Positions 30,901 through 32,402 of a stretch of DNA of 32,402 nt are shown piece by piece. A model generated the notes under the pieces. The model had not been told where the DNA came from. It made no database searches and saw only the letters and a program-made list of their open reading frames with translations. The position numbers and the translations under genes were made by a program. The stretch lies in the NCBI GenBank assembly GCA_019648995.1, contig BLXT01007037.1:576976-609377 (forward strand). The letters run 5' to 3'. The first letter of the stretch is position 1. Each line of letters starts with the position of its first letter. The DNA is from Plakobranchus ocellatus (Eukaryota; Mollusca; Gastropoda; Plakobranchidae).

Positions 30901-32104
30901 CGCTTAGCTAACTTTTGAATTTTATAGTCGCCATGCTCTGGAACATTATTTTCTATGCTTTTGTCTCAGTTTGTCAACATGTTAGATCTGACCGTGGCAC
31001 TTCAGTTCAAACCTCCCTTTAACATTCTCAGAAATCAAACAGGCATAGCGACAGAATTATGTAGGCCTAGTGTGTTAAGGTTAATTTTTCAAAATTTATT
31101 TATGTATTTCTTTGTCATTGTCACCAGCCTTGGGCCAATGCAAAACTAATGTTACAAAATATATTATAGGCTAGATCTAGATTCATCTTTTCTTAACACA
31201 GATCTAAATGAAAGTTATAACAAAATTTAGATTCTCAAATCTTATTGTGACACTGCAAATTTTTCCTATGCTCTTTTTTCATGCTTTTCTCATTAGGGGT
31301 TTCTGATCTCTTGTCTATGAAAACTAATTTTTTATGATAAATATCTAATCAATTTTTCTCCCATTAATATGACAAACAAGCATGGGGTTTTGGATCCCCA
31401 AGTCACATGAGATGGGAGAAGGCTCACCTTTGGGTGGCATGAAGATGCTCACACACTATTTGATGCAGACTGATAATATAATGCTTTGGCCAATATTGAG
31501 GATAGATCTGGAAATAAAACTTAAGGCATATAATCACATGACCTTTTAACTGCCAGTATAGTGATCTTATGACTTTATTTATAAAGTATAGTGCATATTC
31601 CCCTAGAGCTATTTACATCAAGTGGAAAATTATTATAGTACATCGTAGTACTTGAAGGGGCTGAAGGAGAGCAAGTGATTTCTTTTCACTTATTCATAAT
31701 ATTATAAATTGACTGGCTGTCTTTATTAGACAATTACTGTGTACTCTCTGCTTGTTTATCTACTTTACGAGATGTATTCTGACAGAATATTAATAAAGAG
31801 AATAATAATTATTGAATCTTGCTCTGTGAAGGAAAGTTAAAACGTATAAACCCTATATGTGGATTATTGATAATCCAACTAAGCTTATATGAGCCGTAAA
31901 ATATCGTCATAATATTATTCTTATCATTTCTATAGAGTATCTGAAGCTAGTGGCTGCTATATAGATCTTATAAAGCTCCACAGCCTATAGTATTACATCT
32001 AAACTAATGTATGACTATGTTGTGGGCTATTAAGAGATCATTGAAACTTTTTTTTCTCGTGTAGACTTTATTTTACATTAACTATCTTTTTTTTTCTTCC
32101 TCAG
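30901..32104. other. intron, no gene recognised
   Basis: AT-rich. It includes AGATCTAGATTC- and AGGCCTA-like words seen elsewhere in the window. Ends in the strong acceptor TTTTTTTTTCTTCCTCAG. Confidence 0.5.
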
Positions 32105-32248
32105 GTTAAACCTCTTGAGGCACAAGCTCTTTTTATTTTGAATAGAATAACACCAACCAATTTTGAACCATTAAGTTCTGAAATGATGGCTTTAAGGATA
32201 GAAAACTACGAACAGCTGCAACAACTTGTGAAGATTTTCTTTGACAAG
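32105..32248 (+). CDS. eIF4G exon: start of the MIF4G domain
   Basis: A 144-nt exon, phase 0 at both ends (CCTCAG|GTT; GACAAG|GTGAGA). It encodes VKPLEAQALFILNRITPTNF, then EPLSSEMMALRIENYEQLQQ and LVKIFFDK. This matches the opening of the eIF4G MIF4G domain, ..lFr.vr.ILNKLTP.kF..L..q...L.I.t.ErL.gvi.lIFeKA. The phase-0 start fits the phase-0 end of the exon at 28152. Several usually conserved residues differ: VRSILNKLTP becomes LFILNRITP, and the ERL of the family becomes EQLQQ. The gene continues beyond the right edge of the window. Confidence 0.85.
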
Positions 32249-32389
32249 GTGAGAGAGAAACATTCTGTTCCTATTTTCTCCCAAAAAAGACACTTTTTTC
32301 CCATTTTGCAGTGGTTATTTTGATACAACGTTTTCAAGATGACTCTTCTGGGCTATTATTAATTTCATGCCCCTCTTTTTTAATCTCTC

Positions 32390-32402
32390 TCTCCCCCCCC
32401 CC
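32390..32402. repeat. CT-rich/poly(C) run at window edge
   Basis: CTCTCTC followed by at least ten C, cut by the end of the window. Confidence 0.8.

Noticed and set aside
1-32402. CRISPR arrays, operons, phage or bacterial genes
   Set aside because: No regularly spaced repeats, no ribosome binding sites and no long intron-free genes; the window is clearly eukaryotic.

Overview
The window is AT-rich animal nuclear DNA. Coding sequence comes in short exons with GT-AG splice sites, separated by introns full of microsatellites, tRNA-derived SINEs, decayed LINEs and cut-and-paste transposons. The protein pieces and the repeats (CR1-like and other LINEs, pogo/Tigger, hAT and Harbinger remnants, frequent AGATCTAGATCT- and AGGCCTA-like words) suggest an invertebrate, possibly a mollusc of the heterobranch gastropod type. 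That placement is weak inference. There is one assembly gap (64 N, 19627-19690).

The only cellular gene family I recognise with confidence is translation initiation factor eIF4G, and it is present in pieces. (1) 126-3430, plus strand: four exons encoding the second half of the MIF4G (eIF4A/RNA-binding) domain and the conserved DDGWNTV linker. They are followed by a large phase-compatible acidic, low-complexity exon (4470-5106) and a possible terminal exon with a stop (8588-8763). (2) 13168-13724, MINUS strand: two exons that match the eIF4G linker just after DDGWNTV (ENNIQLGPGGG, then NR|FSALPSDEG), with a TAG where the family has Trp. (3) 16167-16430, plus strand: an Arg/Ser-rich exon resembling the next part of the linker, which runs in frame into a pogo/Tigger transposase DNA-binding domain. 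(4) 22889-32248, plus strand: a Pro/Gln-rich N-terminal-type exon, an exon resembling the segment just before MIF4G (PLHQSERPWVPS), and the first MIF4G exon (ILNRITPTNFE). No part of eIF4G is seen twice. The locus is therefore either one gene broken up and partly inverted by rearrangement or misassembly, or a set of partial, divergent copies. No MA3 or W2 domain is seen.

Mobile DNA fills much of the rest. There is a LINE end on the minus strand (6663-6960) and a SINE with a perfect 11-bp target-site duplication (7814-8092). A Harbinger transposase remnant (10124-11590, minus) lies beside an RNase H fragment (11757-11846, minus). Further along are a LINE C-terminus on plus (15043-15400), a Tigger remnant (16432-16740), and a 1.67-kb hAT element with terminal inverted repeats, flanking 8-bp duplications and an internal SINE (17243-18912). 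Right of the gap lie a CR1-like LINE on minus (20190-21780), two diverged copies of a ~0.7-kb repeat (split copy 19557-22506; intact copy 25920-26604) and another LINE RT remnant on minus (30136-30900).

The most interesting non-coding signal is a near-perfect ~35-bp hairpin at 27571-27665. Read on the minus strand it has pri-miRNA geometry, and its 3' arm carries the miR-92 family seed ATTGCAC.
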